From JACDCA01 sp040881785 (GTDB lineage Bacteria; Acidobacteriota; Vicinamibacteria; Vicinamibacterales; 2-12-FULL-66-21), in contig JBBECO010000240.1 of assembly GCA_040881785.1 (NCBI GenBank), positions 1-64,000 of the forward strand: DNA of 64,000 nt, given 5' to 3'. Both the position numbers and the translations under genes were made by a program. The notes beneath the pieces were generated by a model. That model saw nothing but the letters and a program-made list of their open reading frames with translations. It made no database searches and was not told the DNA's origin. This document shows positions 52,903 through 61,764 of the stretch, in pieces (the first letter of the stretch is position 1; each line of letters opens with the position of its first letter).

Positions 52903-54126
52903 TTATGTCAACTCTCGCCCCCTGGTTTCCGGGATCCAGATCCAGGTGACGGCCGCCAGCACGAAGGCGATGGACGACATCGAGAGGGCCGTGCCGAAGC
53001 CGTGGCTCTGCGCGAGCGAGCCCACCGCCCATGGCGCGATGGCGCTGGCAACCCGCCCGATGTTGTACGTGAAGCCCTGCGCCGTCGCGCGAATGGACGT
53101 CGGGTAGATCTCCGCCGTCACCGCCCCGAAGCCGCTGAAGTAACCGGTCGCGACGAACGCCAGGAACGGGCCGAGGACCAGCAGCACCATCGGCTCGCGG
53201 ATCGTGACGTAGAAAAACAGCAGGACGGCCGCCGACAGCAGGTACGCCACGTATGTCTTCTTCCGGCCGATGCGGTCGCTGACGAAGCCGAACGTCACGT
53301 ACCCGAACCACATGCCCACCTGCATCGCCACCACAAATCCCGACATCATCGTCGTGCTCAACCCCACGCCCCCCTGGGCGGGGGACATCGAGAGATAACT
53401 CGGGAGCCACAGGTTGAAACCCCACCACGCGAACATCGTGAACGCGTTCATCACCGTGACCGCGATGGTGAGGCGGAGCATCGGGCCGCGGAAGATGTCG
53501 CCGAACGCGCCGCGGGCCGAGGCCGCCATCTGGCGCGACTCGCGCCAGATCGCCGGCTCCTCGACGTTGCGGCGCACCCAGAGCGTGAACAGGGCCGGCA
53601 GGATGCCGACGAAGAACACGCCCCGCCAGCCCCACAGCGGCATCACGACGGCCGTGACGATGGCGGCCGCGCCGTAGCCGACGGCCCACGCGCTCTGCAT
53701 GAAGCCGAGCGCCTTGCCGCGATGCTCGGCCGGCCACGTCTCCGACACGAGGGCCGCGCCGCTCGCCCACTCGCCGCCCATGCCGATGCCGAGGAAGATC
53801 CGGAAGACCGCGAGCTGCGCGACGGTCTGCGCCAGGCCGCAGGCGGCCGTGAACACCGAGTAGATCAGGACGCTGGCGATGAGCGCGCGCGTGCGGCCGA
53901 ACCGGTCGGCGACGACGCCGAAGAGGAGGCCGCCGGCGGCGGAGGCGAGCAGCGTGAGGGAGCCGAGGGCGCCGGCCGTCTCCTTCGACATCCCGAGGTC
54001 CGCGATGATCGACGCGAGCACGAGCGCGTAGAGCATCACGTCGAAGGAGTCGAGCATCCAGCCGAGACTCGCCGCGATGAGGGCCTTTCGAGCCTGCGGC
54101 GAGCCGGCCGACCACCAGGTAAACAT
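52903..54126 (-). CDS. MFS transporter, aromatic acid:H+ symporter-like
   Basis: A 407-residue protein of 12 membrane segments. The loop motifs FGVVADRFGRTRALI and GFVSDRIGRKKTYVA match MFS, and GIGMGGEWASGAALVSE plus GYFSGFGAVTAEIYPTSIRATA fit the AAHS/metabolite-H+ symporter group. Substrate is not deducible. It lies 118 bp from the DGQHR gene and is divergent (43 bp) from the DHH gene. Confidence 0.88.
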   Translation of the reverse strand: MFTWWSAGSPQARKALIAASLGWMLDSFDVMLYALVLASIIADLGMSKETAGALGSLTLLASAAGGLLFGVVADRFGRTRALIASVLIYSVFTAACGLAQTVAQLAVFRIFLGIGMGGEWASGAALVSETWPAEHRGKALGFMQSAWAVGYGAAAIVTAVVMPLWGWRGVFFVGILPALFTLWVRRNVEEPAIWRESRQMAASARGAFGDIFRGPMLRLTIAVTVMNAFTMFAWWGFNLWLPSYLSMSPAQGGVGLSTTMMSGFVVAMQVGMWFGYVTFGFVSDRIGRKKTYVAYLLSAAVLLFFYVTIREPMVLLVLGPFLAFVATGYFSGFGAVTAEIYPTSIRATAQGFTYNIGRVASAIAPWAVGSLAQSHGFGTALSMSSIAFVLAAVTWIWIPETRGRELT

Positions 54127-54169
54127 CAGCGTCTCGGTCCTTCCGGCACGGCGCTACAATAACCTCAAG

Positions 54170-55126
54170 ATGACCAAACGGGGACGCATCTTCTTTCATG
54201 CGCCATGTTTCGACGGCGCGGTCTCTGCGGCCATTGCGGCCGATTTTCTGACGGAAACGGAACGGTGGACGGCGGCATTGCCTTCGGGAATCAACTACGG
54301 GATGGCACGGCCGTGGGTCAGAGCGTCGAATAATACGCCTTTCGCCATCGTAGATTTTGTGTTTTCACCACGCGCTGAGTTGTGGGCCGACCATCACCTG
54401 ACCACCTTCGAGAGCAGCGCAGCCAGGCGGACGTTCAAATCGAGGCGCTCGAAGCTCTGGATCTATGATCCGTCAGCTCCGTCCTGCGCCCAGCTCCTGT
54501 GGGAGCATTTCAAGGCGGCCTTTGACTATCGCAACCGGCATTTCCGGGAGATCGTCGGGTGGGCGACCAAGATCGACTCCGCGACGTATCGATCCGTCCA
54601 CGAAGTCTTTGAATCGTCCCATCCCGCACTGAGCCTCAACCTGGCTCTCAGCCAGTTCACACCCAAGGACTGTGAACGTCTGGTCACGCTCTTGCGAAAA
54701 GCAGATCTTGAAGAGGCGGCTCGCGATCCGAAGGTCAAGGCGGCTGCCGCGCGCGCTCGGAAGCTCTCCGAAAGGGGCTTGAAAAGGTTCAAACAGGCGG
54801 CACGGCTGGAAGACGACATCGTCGTGTTTGACGTCGACCCCGGAGGGACCATCGTCAACCGCTACGCTCCTTACCGTTTCTTTCCAAACGCCCGCTATTC
54901 TGCGGGTATCATTCGCGGCAAAGATCAGATCAAAATTACGGCGATGCGCAATCCTTGGAAGGAGTTCCGCAGCGCACCACTCGGGGAGATCTTCCAGACT
55001 CACGGCGGAGGAGGGCATCGACGGGTGGCATCAGTGGTTCTCAAACACGGAGCCGCCCGGCATGCGGACGCAGTGCTCGCGGACGTAGTCTCGACGATCC
55101 GGGCGCAAGACCTCTTGGTCAGCTGA
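54170..55126 (+). CDS. DHH-superfamily phosphoesterase (COG2404/NrnB-like)
   Basis: A 318-residue protein. DHH-family metal residues are H10 and D15 in FHAPCFDG, D62 in IVDFVF, and D74, H75, H76 in WADHHLTTF; the DHHA1-type GGGGH is at 279-283. Related enzymes degrade short oligonucleotides or cyclic nucleotides. The start is at MTKRGRIFFHAP; the longer frame overlaps the MFS gene. Codon use is less GC-rich than in the neighbours. It is followed after 4 bp by a multi-pass membrane gene, forming a compact two-gene unit. Confidence 0.82.
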   Translation: MTKRGRIFFHAPCFDGAVSAAIAADFLTETERWTAALPSGINYGMARPWVRASNNTPFAIVDFVFSPRAELWADHHLTTFESSAARRTFKSRRSKLWIYDPSAPSCAQLLWEHFKAAFDYRNRHFREIVGWATKIDSATYRSVHEVFESSHPALSLNLALSQFTPKDCERLVTLLRKADLEEAARDPKVKAAAARARKLSERGLKRFKQAARLEDDIVVFDVDPGGTIVNRYAPYRFFPNARYSAGIIRGKDQIKITAMRNPWKEFRSAPLGEIFQTHGGGGHRRVASVVLKHGAARHADAVLADVVSTIRAQDLLVS

Positions 55127-55130
55127 CGAT

Positions 55131-55985
55131 GTGATCGAACGATTCAACTTCTACGACGTCTTCGGGTTCCTGATCCCCGGAAGCGTACTCTTCCTTGCAC
55201 TTGCTATTCCTCTGTCCCTCGCTCGGGGACAGGCTCCTGACGCCGATCTCGCATCGGCGCTCGCCGCCATCGTCGCCGCCTACCTGGCCGGACACTTCCT
55301 TCAAGCGTTTGCTCATCACGGCTTCCCCTCCACTACTGGGGGGCGTCATCCATCCAGCTTTCTGCTGGACCCGGGAGCAGGACTGCCGGATGAGCTTCGG
55401 GAGACAATCGAGTTCCTCGCCAGCCGTGAGTACAGGTTGAACATCAGGGCTCCCGTGGCGAGGCCCGAGGCTGCAGATAAGCAAAGGCAAACGGTTTTCT
55501 TCCAGGCTCGGGAGCGTCTGCTTGCGGCGGGTGCAATGACGTACCCAGAGCAATTTCAGGGGTTGTACACCATGATGCGAGGCAACATGGTGGCATCGAG
55601 CATCGGGGCGGCCCACACGTGTGGCTGGGCCGTGGGCGCCGGCCTGATTAGAGTTCCGGCGGTGGTCGGCTGCATGGTCTTGTTGGTTCTCGTCTTGTTG
55701 GCAGTCGTCGATCGGCGAAGCAATAGAGAACAGCGCCACGCACGGCGAGTCATCGAACTCCTGATCGCCCTCGCCTTGGCGATCGGGCTGGCCGCTTCCC
55801 CATATTGGTCGTTGCCTCTACCGACGCGGCTCACGCTTGCCGGTATTTCCGCGGGATGGATCTGTCTGGCGGTACAAAGCTCTCGAAGCTACGCGTACTA
55901 CTCGCGACAATTTGCCGCAGCGCTATATCGCGCGTTCGTCGAACATTCGTCTCGAACTGGCCAGCACCACTCCAACCTCATCTAA
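55131..55985 (+). CDS. Multi-pass membrane protein of unknown function
   Basis: A 284-residue protein starting with GTG. FNFYDVFGFLIPGSVLFLALA opens it (membrane segment about 8-30), a second segment spans about 39-62, a soluble loop of some 90 residues follows, and about four more hydrophobic segments cover 158-250. I do not recognise a named family. It lies 4 bp after the DHH gene and converges on pxpA with an 8-bp overlap. Composition is lower in GC than most genes here. With the DHH gene it may form a nucleotide-signalling and membrane-effector pair, which is inference. Confidence 0.7.
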   Translation: MIERFNFYDVFGFLIPGSVLFLALAIPLSLARGQAPDADLASALAAIVAAYLAGHFLQAFAHHGFPSTTGGRHPSSFLLDPGAGLPDELRETIEFLASREYRLNIRAPVARPEAADKQRQTVFFQARERLLAAGAMTYPEQFQGLYTMMRGNMVASSIGAAHTCGWAVGAGLIRVPAVVGCMVLLVLVLLAVVDRRSNREQRHARRVIELLIALALAIGLAASPYWSLPLPTRLTLAGISAGWICLAVQSSRSYAYYSRQFAAALYRAFVEHSSRTGQHHSNLI

Positions 55986-56742
55986 GACTCTCGACCGGCG
56001 CGACGCGGACGCCGGCGCCCTCGAGCCCCTGCCGCAACGCGCGCGCGAGCGCGGCCGCGCCTGGCGTATCGCCGTGGACGCAGATCGTGTCGACGTGGAG
56101 CGGGATGTCCGAGCCGTCCCGGGCGGTGACGCGTGACTCGGTCACCATCCGCACCGCGCGGGTCACGACCGCGGAGACGTCGTGGATGACGGCGCCCGGC
56201 ACGCTGCGAGGCGTGAGGGACCCGTCCGGCTCGTACGCGCGGTCCGCGAAGCCTTCGGCCGCGACCGTGAGGCCTGCGGCGCGGCCGGCCTCGAGCATGC
56301 CGGACCCGGCGAGCCCGAAAAAGACGAGGCTCCGGTCGAACCCCGCGACGGCCTGCGCGATGGCCGCGCCGAGCGCCGCGTCGCGGGCCGCCATGTTGTA
56401 GAGCGCGCCATGCGCTTTCACATGCCGCAGCGGGATCTCTTCGACGCGCGCGATCGCCTCCAGGGCGCCGAGCTGCAGCAGCACCAGGTCCACCGCCTCG
56501 GCCGGCGTGACGGGAATCTCGCGGCGGCCGAAGCCGGCCAGGTCGGCAAATCCCGGGTGCGCCCCGCAGGCCACACCGTGGGTGCGCGCCAGCCTCAGCG
56601 TCCGGCGCATGACGGCCGCGTCCCCGGCGTGCGCGCCGCAGGCGATGTTCGCGGACGTAATGTGGGGCATGACGTCCGCATCGGCGCCGAGCGCCCAGCG
56701 GCCGAACGACTCCCCCATGTCGCAGTTCAGGTCTACCTGCAT
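55978..56742 (-). CDS. pxpA: 5-oxoprolinase subunit A PxpA (LamB/YcsF family)
   Basis: A 254-residue protein with the LamB/YcsF signature VDLNCDMGESFGRWALG (3-19), TSANIACGAHAGDA and VKAHGALYNMAARD. PxpA works with PxpB and PxpC to open 5-oxoproline to glutamate. Neither partner is in the window, so it would need them elsewhere. It converges with the membrane protein gene and overlaps its end by 8 bp. Confidence 0.9.
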   Translation of the reverse strand: MQVDLNCDMGESFGRWALGADADVMPHITSANIACGAHAGDAAVMRRTLRLARTHGVACGAHPGFADLAGFGRREIPVTPAEAVDLVLLQLGALEAIARVEEIPLRHVKAHGALYNMAARDAALGAAIAQAVAGFDRSLVFFGLAGSGMLEAGRAAGLTVAAEGFADRAYEPDGSLTPRSVPGAVIHDVSAVVTRAVRMVTESRVTARDGSDIPLHVDTICVHGDTPGAAALARALRQGLEGAGVRVAPVESLR

Positions 56743-56751
56743 CCGGCGGGA

Positions 56752-57831
56752 TTAGACCACGGCTTTGGGTTTTCGGCTCTCCGGGCGCCAGAACGCCCCC
56801 AGTCCCGTCACACGGCCGACGAAACGGTTCTTCAGCAGCGAGACGATCAGCATCAGGAGGGCGAAGAGCAGGACGCCCAGCCACGCCTGTCCCAACGTGA
56901 GCGACTTGTGCAGCGGGCGGACCATGAGGCCGTAGATCAGCTCGATGTGGATCCAGTAGATGAAGAGCGACGTGCGTCCCACCTGCTGCAGCGGACTGAA
57001 CGCGGTGCCGCCGCGCGGACGCAGGTGCCAGAGGTACACGGCACCGATGATCAGGACGAGGAGGCCCGTGCGCAGCAGGAAAAAGGAGGGCGACGAGGTC
57101 CAGAAGCTCGAGCCCGGGAACGGACTCGGCAGGTGCGACGCCCCGAAGGCGCCGATGGCCAGGGCGGCGCCGCCCAGCCCGAACCAGAGATTGAGGCGGC
57201 GCTCGACCTCCGGCGTCCGCGCCTCGTCGAGCAGCACGCCGGCCAGCCCGCCCGCGAAGACGAACGCGGCCCAGGGAAACGCGGCGAACTGGGTGTAACC
57301 CGCACGAGGCCGGAGGTAGCCTTCGATCGGGTCCGGCAGCACGTCGAGCAGACCCGTCATGCGCACCGCCGGCGTGACCAGCGCGAGCCCCAGCGTCGCG
57401 GCCGCGAACGCGAAGGCGCGGCCCCGGGTCGTTTTCAACGCGCCCCAGAGCACGGCCGCCGCCATGATGGACGGCCCCATGATGTTGAGGATGTCGACCT
57501 TCAGCAGCGAGCGCCAGGGGCCCCAGCTGACCACCATCGCCTGGATCCGGAAGAGAAAGGCGAGGAGAAAGATCTGGAAGCCGCGGCGCGTGACGGCCCG
57601 TGAGGCCGCGCGCGCGTCACCGCTGCGCCGCGCCTTGGATCCGGCCGAGAGCGCGACCGAGACGCCGGCGAGAAACAGAAACAACGGCGCGCCAAAGCCG
57701 CCGGCGATCATCGACCAGCCGTAGAGCCAGGAGTCGCGATCCTCGACGCGCGTCCAGCTGTCGAGCACGTGCGCCTCGATCATGATGAGCACGGCCAGGC
57801 CGCGCAGCCAGTCGAGATACCCCCGGCGCAT
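56752..57831 (-). CDS. HGSNAT/DUF1624-like polytopic acyltransferase
   Basis: A 359-residue protein with about ten membrane segments. YLDWLRGLAVLIMIEAHVLDSW at the N-terminus and RTSLFIYWIHIELIYG near the C-terminus resemble the DUF1624 and heparan-alpha-glucosaminide N-acetyltransferase families, which move acetyl groups across membranes. Substrate unknown. It lies 10 bp after the OsmC gene and the start is the ATG of MRRGYLDW. Confidence 0.82.
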   Translation of the reverse strand: MRRGYLDWLRGLAVLIMIEAHVLDSWTRVEDRDSWLYGWSMIAGGFGAPLFLFLAGVSVALSAGSKARRSGDARAASRAVTRRGFQIFLLAFLFRIQAMVVSWGPWRSLLKVDILNIMGPSIMAAAVLWGALKTTRGRAFAFAAATLGLALVTPAVRMTGLLDVLPDPIEGYLRPRAGYTQFAAFPWAAFVFAGGLAGVLLDEARTPEVERRLNLWFGLGGAALAIGAFGASHLPSPFPGSSFWTSSPSFFLLRTGLLVLIIGAVYLWHLRPRGGTAFSPLQQVGRTSLFIYWIHIELIYGLMVRPLHKSLTLGQAWLGVLLFALLMLIVSLLKNRFVGRVTGLGAFWRPESRKPKAVV

Positions 57832-57841
57832 GCCCGTGCGA

Positions 57842-58261
57842 TCAGACGCCCGGCGAGACCTTGAACGTCACCGTGAAGTCGATGTCCTGGCGCATGGAGT
57901 GCCAGACGGAGCAGTACTTCTCGCGCGAGAGATCGACGGCGCGCTGCACCACGTCATCGCCCACCGTGCCGGTCACCGAGTAGTGCAGCTGGACGCTGGT
58001 GAACCGCCGCGGGTGGGCTTCGGCTCGCGTGCCCGTGAGGTCCGCCCGCAGGCCCTTGAAATCGTGCCGGCCCTTCTTGAGGATGTGCAGCACGTCCATC
58101 GCCATGCACCCCGCCAGGCCAAAGGCCAGGGCCTGCATCGGCGAGGGGCCCTCCCCTTTGGCGCTGTCGAGCGTCAGCGCAATATCGCCCGATTTGCCGG
58201 CCATCACCAGATCGTGCTCCCAGATCAGTTCGAGCGTGACAGGCGGGTTGTCGTCAGCCAT
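57842..58261 (-). CDS. OsmC-family peroxiredoxin-like protein
   Basis: A 139-residue OsmC/Ohr-family protein. The two cysteines are in LAGCMAMDVL (about 52) and EKYCSVWHSMRQD (about 117), as expected for thiol peroxidase activity on organic hydroperoxides. The fold and length fit the YhfA-like OsmC subgroup. It is upstream of the acyltransferase-like gene, with a REP unit before its start. Confidence 0.9.
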   Translation of the reverse strand: MADDNPPVTLELIWEHDLVMAGKSGDIALTLDSAKGEGPSPMQALAFGLAGCMAMDVLHILKKGRHDFKGLRADLTGTRAEAHPRRFTSVQLHYSVTGTVGDDVVQRAVDLSREKYCSVWHSMRQDIDFTVTFKVSPGV

Positions 58262-58291
58262 GCTCGCATCTTATCTCTGTAGACCCCCCTC

Positions 58292-58329
58292 GTAGGCCCG
58301 ACCTCGTAGGCCCGACCTTCAGGTCGGGC
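58292..58329. repeat. Family C REP unit with a truncated copy
   Basis: GTAGGCCCGACCT (58292-58304) is followed by a full GTAGGCCCGACCTTCAGGTC with GGGC (58306-58329), in the divergent gap between the OsmC gene and the M19 dipeptidase. Confidence 0.8.
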
Positions 58330-58367
58330 GTCGGCCGTCGCGCGTGACACGCTAAGATGGCAGGATC

Positions 58368-59612
58368 ATGTCCAAGCTCCTCCCTCTTTCTCTGGCAGTA
58401 TGCGTGACGCTGACGCTATCCCCCGCGGCGCAGACCGGCGACGCCGCGCTGCTCGAACGCGCCCGGGCGCTCCACAAGCAGGTCCCGCTCATCGACGGCC
58501 ACAACGACTACCCGTGGGCCGTGCGTGAGAACGTCCAGCGCGACATCGACAAGCTCGATATCAGCAAGCCGCAGCCGGCGATCCACACCGACATCGCGCG
58601 CCTCAAGGCGGGCGGCGTCGGCGGACAGTTCTGGTCGGTCTACACCCCGTCCGACTACGCGGGCCAGACCGCCGTCACGGCCACCCTCGAACAGATCGAC
58701 ATCGTCCACCAGATGATGCGGAAGTATCCGGAGACCTTCGAGCTGGCGCTGACCGCGGCCGACGTGGAGCGGATCTTCAAGAGCGGCAAGATCGCGTCGA
58801 TGATCGGGATGGAGGGGGGCCACTCGATCGACAACTCGCTGGCGGCGCTGCGCATGTTCCACCGGCTGGGCGCGCGCTACATGACGCTCACCCATTCGAA
58901 GAACACGCCGTGGGCCGATGCCGCGACCGACACGCCGCAGCACGGCGGGCTCACGCCGTTCGGCGAACAGGTCGTGCGCGAGATGAACTGGCTGGGGATG
59001 CTCGTGGACCTGAGCCACGTGTCACCCGACACCATGGCCGACGCGATCCGGGTGAGTGAGGCGCCGGTGATCTTCTCGCACTCGTCCGCGCGCGCGATCA
59101 ATGACGTCCCGCGCAACGTGCCCGATAACGTGCTCCAGATGCTGCCGGGCAAGGGCGGCATCGTCATGGTGACGTTCGTGCCCGGTTTCCTCTCGCCGAA
59201 AGTGACCGCGTGGAACGCGCTGCAGACGGCCGAGACGGCGAGGCTGCAGCAGCAGTTCCCGGACGACGAGGCGGCGCGCACGGCGGGCCTCGACGCGTGG
59301 ACGAAGGCCAATCCTGTGCCGCGCGCGACGGTGGGCGATACGGCCGACCACATCGATCACATCCGGAAGGTGGCGGGCATCGATCACGTCGGCCTGGGCG
59401 GGGACTTCGATGGCATCACCAGCGTCCCACAAGGTCTGGAGGACGTCTCGACGTACCCCGTCCTCACGGCCGAGCTGCTGCGCCGCGGCTATTCGGACGA
59501 CGACGTGAAGAAGGTGCTGGGGCTGAACATCCTGCGCGTGATGAAGGCCGCCGAAGGGGTGTCGGCGAAGCTGCGCAAGCAACGCGGACCTTCAGCGATG
59601 TTGTTCAAATAG
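58368..59612 (+). CDS. Secreted M19 membrane-type dipeptidase
   Basis: A 414-residue zinc dipeptidase. A signal peptide (1-21) precedes the metal blocks IDGHNDYPW (HxD near 43-45), GMEGGHSIDN (Glu), DLSHVSPDT (His), SHSSARAIND (His) and GIDHVGLGGDFDG (Asp). All expected M19 residues are seen. It may recycle peptides or D,L-dipeptides in the periplasm. The SGNH gene starts 29 bp downstream. Confidence 0.92.
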   Translation: MSKLLPLSLAVCVTLTLSPAAQTGDAALLERARALHKQVPLIDGHNDYPWAVRENVQRDIDKLDISKPQPAIHTDIARLKAGGVGGQFWSVYTPSDYAGQTAVTATLEQIDIVHQMMRKYPETFELALTAADVERIFKSGKIASMIGMEGGHSIDNSLAALRMFHRLGARYMTLTHSKNTPWADAATDTPQHGGLTPFGEQVVREMNWLGMLVDLSHVSPDTMADAIRVSEAPVIFSHSSARAINDVPRNVPDNVLQMLPGKGGIVMVTFVPGFLSPKVTAWNALQTAETARLQQQFPDDEAARTAGLDAWTKANPVPRATVGDTADHIDHIRKVAGIDHVGLGGDFDGITSVPQGLEDVSTYPVLTAELLRRGYSDDDVKKVLGLNILRVMKAAEGVSAKLRKQRGPSAMLFK

Positions 59613-59641
59613 GAGTGCCGTTCAGCGTTCTGCAGAAGCCG

Positions 59642-60259
59642 ATGAAGCAGAAAGTCACCATCGTCGCGCTCGGAGACTCCACCACCGCCGGCACGCCCGG
59701 ATGGAAGTCGCGCGTCGAGGCGCCGCCGCAGGGCGTCGGGGACGAGACCAGCCAGTACGCCTGGTGGCTGATGGAGGCCCACCCCGACTGGCAGGTGCTG
59801 AACCACGGCGTGGACGGCGAGCGCAGCGACCAGATCCGCGGCCGGTTCGAACGGGACGTGGTCGAGCACGCGCCGCGGGCCGTGGTGATCATCGCGGGGG
59901 TGAACGACGTCTACCAGGGGCGCGAGGCACAGCACGTCATCGAACAGCTCGCGGCGATGTACGGGCGCGCGGCGCGCGAGAAGATTCCAGTAGTGGCCGG
60001 AACCATCGTTCCCTACAACACGGCCACGAAGGAACAGAACGCCGGGATGCGCGCGATCAACGACTGGATCCGCACGCGGGCCGCCGAAGATCCCAACGTC
60101 TCGCTGGCGGACACGCGCGCGGCGGTCGCGGCCGCGGATGACGGCGACCGGCTCTTCGAATCACCCGACAACCTGCATCCGTCGCCGGCCGGATACCGGC
60201 GCATGGCGGATGCGATCCGGCCCGTGCTGGAAACAGTCTTGAAACCGACCCGGATCTGA
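59642..60259 (+). CDS. SGNH/GDSL hydrolase
   Basis: A 205-residue GDSL-type esterase. Block I is ALGDSTTAG (Ser13), block III is IAGVNDVYQG and block V is DNLHPSPAG with Asp and His. No signal is present, so it is probably cytoplasmic, unlike the genes around it. Start at MKQKVTIVALG; the longer frame overlaps the dipeptidase. It ends 1 bp before the VWA gene. Confidence 0.9.
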   Translation: MKQKVTIVALGDSTTAGTPGWKSRVEAPPQGVGDETSQYAWWLMEAHPDWQVLNHGVDGERSDQIRGRFERDVVEHAPRAVVIIAGVNDVYQGREAQHVIEQLAAMYGRAAREKIPVVAGTIVPYNTATKEQNAGMRAINDWIRTRAAEDPNVSLADTRAAVAAADDGDRLFESPDNLHPSPAGYRRMADAIRPVLETVLKPTRI

Positions 60260-60260
60260 C

Positions 60261-61202
60261 ATGCATATTCGACTCACCCGCTCGCTCGTCGCCCTCGCCT
60301 CCGTGGCCGCGCTCCTCGTGATGCCGGCGTCTGCGCAGTTCAGGACGGGCACACTGACCGTCCCGATCTACGTCACGGCGACCGATGACGAGGGACGCCT
60401 GGTGGCGAATCTCGAAGAAGAGGACTTCGAGGTGTACGACAACGGACGCCGTGTCTCGCTGACGCTCTTCGAAAACAAGAACACCCCCATCACCGTTGTC
60501 GTGATGCTCGACACCAGCGGGAGCATGACGCTCATTCTCGACCGCGTGAAAGCGGCAGCCGAACAGTTCCTCATCCGGATGCTGCCGGAAGACACGGGGC
60601 GCGTCGGCGCATTCAGCGACAAGATCCAGTTCCTGCCGGAAGACGCATTCACCAGCGACCGCGACGAGCTGATCCGTTCGCTCAAGGACCTCGACTTCGG
60701 TTACCCCACGCGTCTCTGGGATGCCATCGACGAGAGCATCCGCAAGCTGGAGCCGATGCAGGGACGAAAGGTGACGCTGGTGTTCACCGATGGGACCGAT
60801 ACGGCGAGCCGCCGCGACCTGGACGACGTGATGCAGGCGGCGCGGGCGAAAGAGATCATGGTCTACGCCATCGGCCTGGCGACGGAGATCTTCAACGGCC
60901 AGAGCCGCGTGCGCTCCAGCCCGGACCGCGGGCTCAAGAAGCTGGCGGAAGAGACCGGCGGCGGGTTCTTCCTGCTGAAGAAGGAAGATGAGCTGGGTCC
61001 GACCTTCACGCAGGTGGCGCAGGAGCTCCACAGCCAGTACATCCTGGGCTTCTCCCCCGCCACGCTTGACGGGAAAGTGCACAAACTCGAGGTGAAGGTG
61101 GGGAAACCAGGGGTGAAAGTCAGGGCGCGTAAGAGTTACGTGGCGACGAAGGCGGAATCAGGCGCAGGAGAGGTGCGCCTGCCATCGAATCATCACAATT
61201 GA
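60261..61202 (+). CDS. Secreted VWFA-related acidobacterial protein
   Basis: A 313-residue protein with a signal peptide (1-25) and a von Willebrand A domain. The MIDAS residues are in MLDTSGSMT (84-89), with FTDGTDTASRRDLDD later. The N-terminal region TVPIYVTATDDEGRLVANLEEEDF fits the VWFA-related domain typical of acidobacteria, which supports the assignment of the organism. Its role is unknown, perhaps protein binding at the cell surface. Confidence 0.88.
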   Translation: MHIRLTRSLVALASVAALLVMPASAQFRTGTLTVPIYVTATDDEGRLVANLEEEDFEVYDNGRRVSLTLFENKNTPITVVVMLDTSGSMTLILDRVKAAAEQFLIRMLPEDTGRVGAFSDKIQFLPEDAFTSDRDELIRSLKDLDFGYPTRLWDAIDESIRKLEPMQGRKVTLVFTDGTDTASRRDLDDVMQAARAKEIMVYAIGLATEIFNGQSRVRSSPDRGLKKLAEETGGGFFLLKKEDELGPTFTQVAQELHSQYILGFSPATLDGKVHKLEVKVGKPGVKVRARKSYVATKAESGAGEVRLPSNHHN

Positions 61203-61259
61203 CCGCTAAACTTTCCCTGGGGGTGGGTCGTCTAACACTGAGAAAGGACGGAACACACC

Positions 61260-61349
61260 ATGTATCTCGAGTACGACATTTCCAGTAACGCGGAAGCTCT
61301 GGTCGCTGTGCTTCTCGTCTGCGCGCTCGTCGTCGTCGCCTTCGTGTAG
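61260..61349 (+). CDS. 29-residue membrane peptide
   Basis: MYLEYDISSNAEALV then AVLLVCALVVVAFV: a short soluble head and one hydrophobic segment. AAAGGACGGAA a few bases upstream could be a ribosome-binding site. It ends 16 bp before a REP doublet. The size is below usual gene calls, so it is a candidate only. Confidence 0.5.
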   Translation: MYLEYDISSNAEALVAVLLVCALVVVAFV

Positions 61350-61365
61350 GGCGTGATCGTGTCTC

Positions 61366-61454
61366 GCCCGACCTGAAGGTCGGGCCTACGGGTAGACAAC
61401 TCCCAACCGCCAGCTTCTATCAGCCCTGCTGTAGGCCCGACCTTCAGGTCGGGC
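61366..61454. repeat. Inverted doublet of family C REP units
   Basis: GCCCGACCTGAAGGTCGGGC followed by CTAC (61366-61389) and GTAGGCCCGACCTTCAGGTC with GGGC (61431-61454), tail to tail. The 41 bp between have no gene. Compare 18434-18501, where the two units face the other way. Confidence 0.85.
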
Positions 61455-61481
61455 GCGCAGGAGGCCACGCCGGGGACGGCG

Positions 61482-61733
61482 TCAGCCACCCGAGATGGTG
61501 GGAATCACCTCCACCACATCGCCATCCCGCAGGCCGCGCTCGCGGGCGTGATACAGCAGCATCTCGTCGTTGACGGCGAAGTTGAAGACGGAGTCGTCCA
61601 ACTGGTCGCGGAAGCCCGGGATCCGCATGTCGAGCGCGTCCACCAGTTCCGCGATCGTCGTCACCGGCTCGTGGATCTCGAGGCGGTTGGTGTCGCTCAC
61701 GCGCAGTGTCGAGGGGAGAACCACGGTGATCAT
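61482..61733 (-). CDS. MoaD/ThiS-family sulfur-carrier protein
   Basis: An 83-residue ubiquitin-like protein ending VVEVIPTISGG; the terminal double glycine is what a MoeB-type enzyme adenylates. It lies 179 bp behind the aldehyde oxidoreductase gene, an order common for tungsten enzymes, and separated from it by a family A element. It is presumably the sulfur carrier for its pterin cofactor; the moeB-like gene at 15254 could activate it. Confidence 0.82.
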   Translation of the reverse strand: MITVVLPSTLRVSDTNRLEIHEPVTTIAELVDALDMRIPGFRDQLDDSVFNFAVNDEMLLYHARERGLRDGDVVEVIPTISGG

Positions 61734-61764
61734 CGTTGCACTCCAGCTCCAGCTGTCCAGAGAG

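Noticed and set aside
52903..54199. Minus-strand frame overlapping the MFS transporter and extending past it
   Set aside because: Only the 407-residue frame shows MFS motifs. The other frame is an out-of-frame copy of the same DNA.
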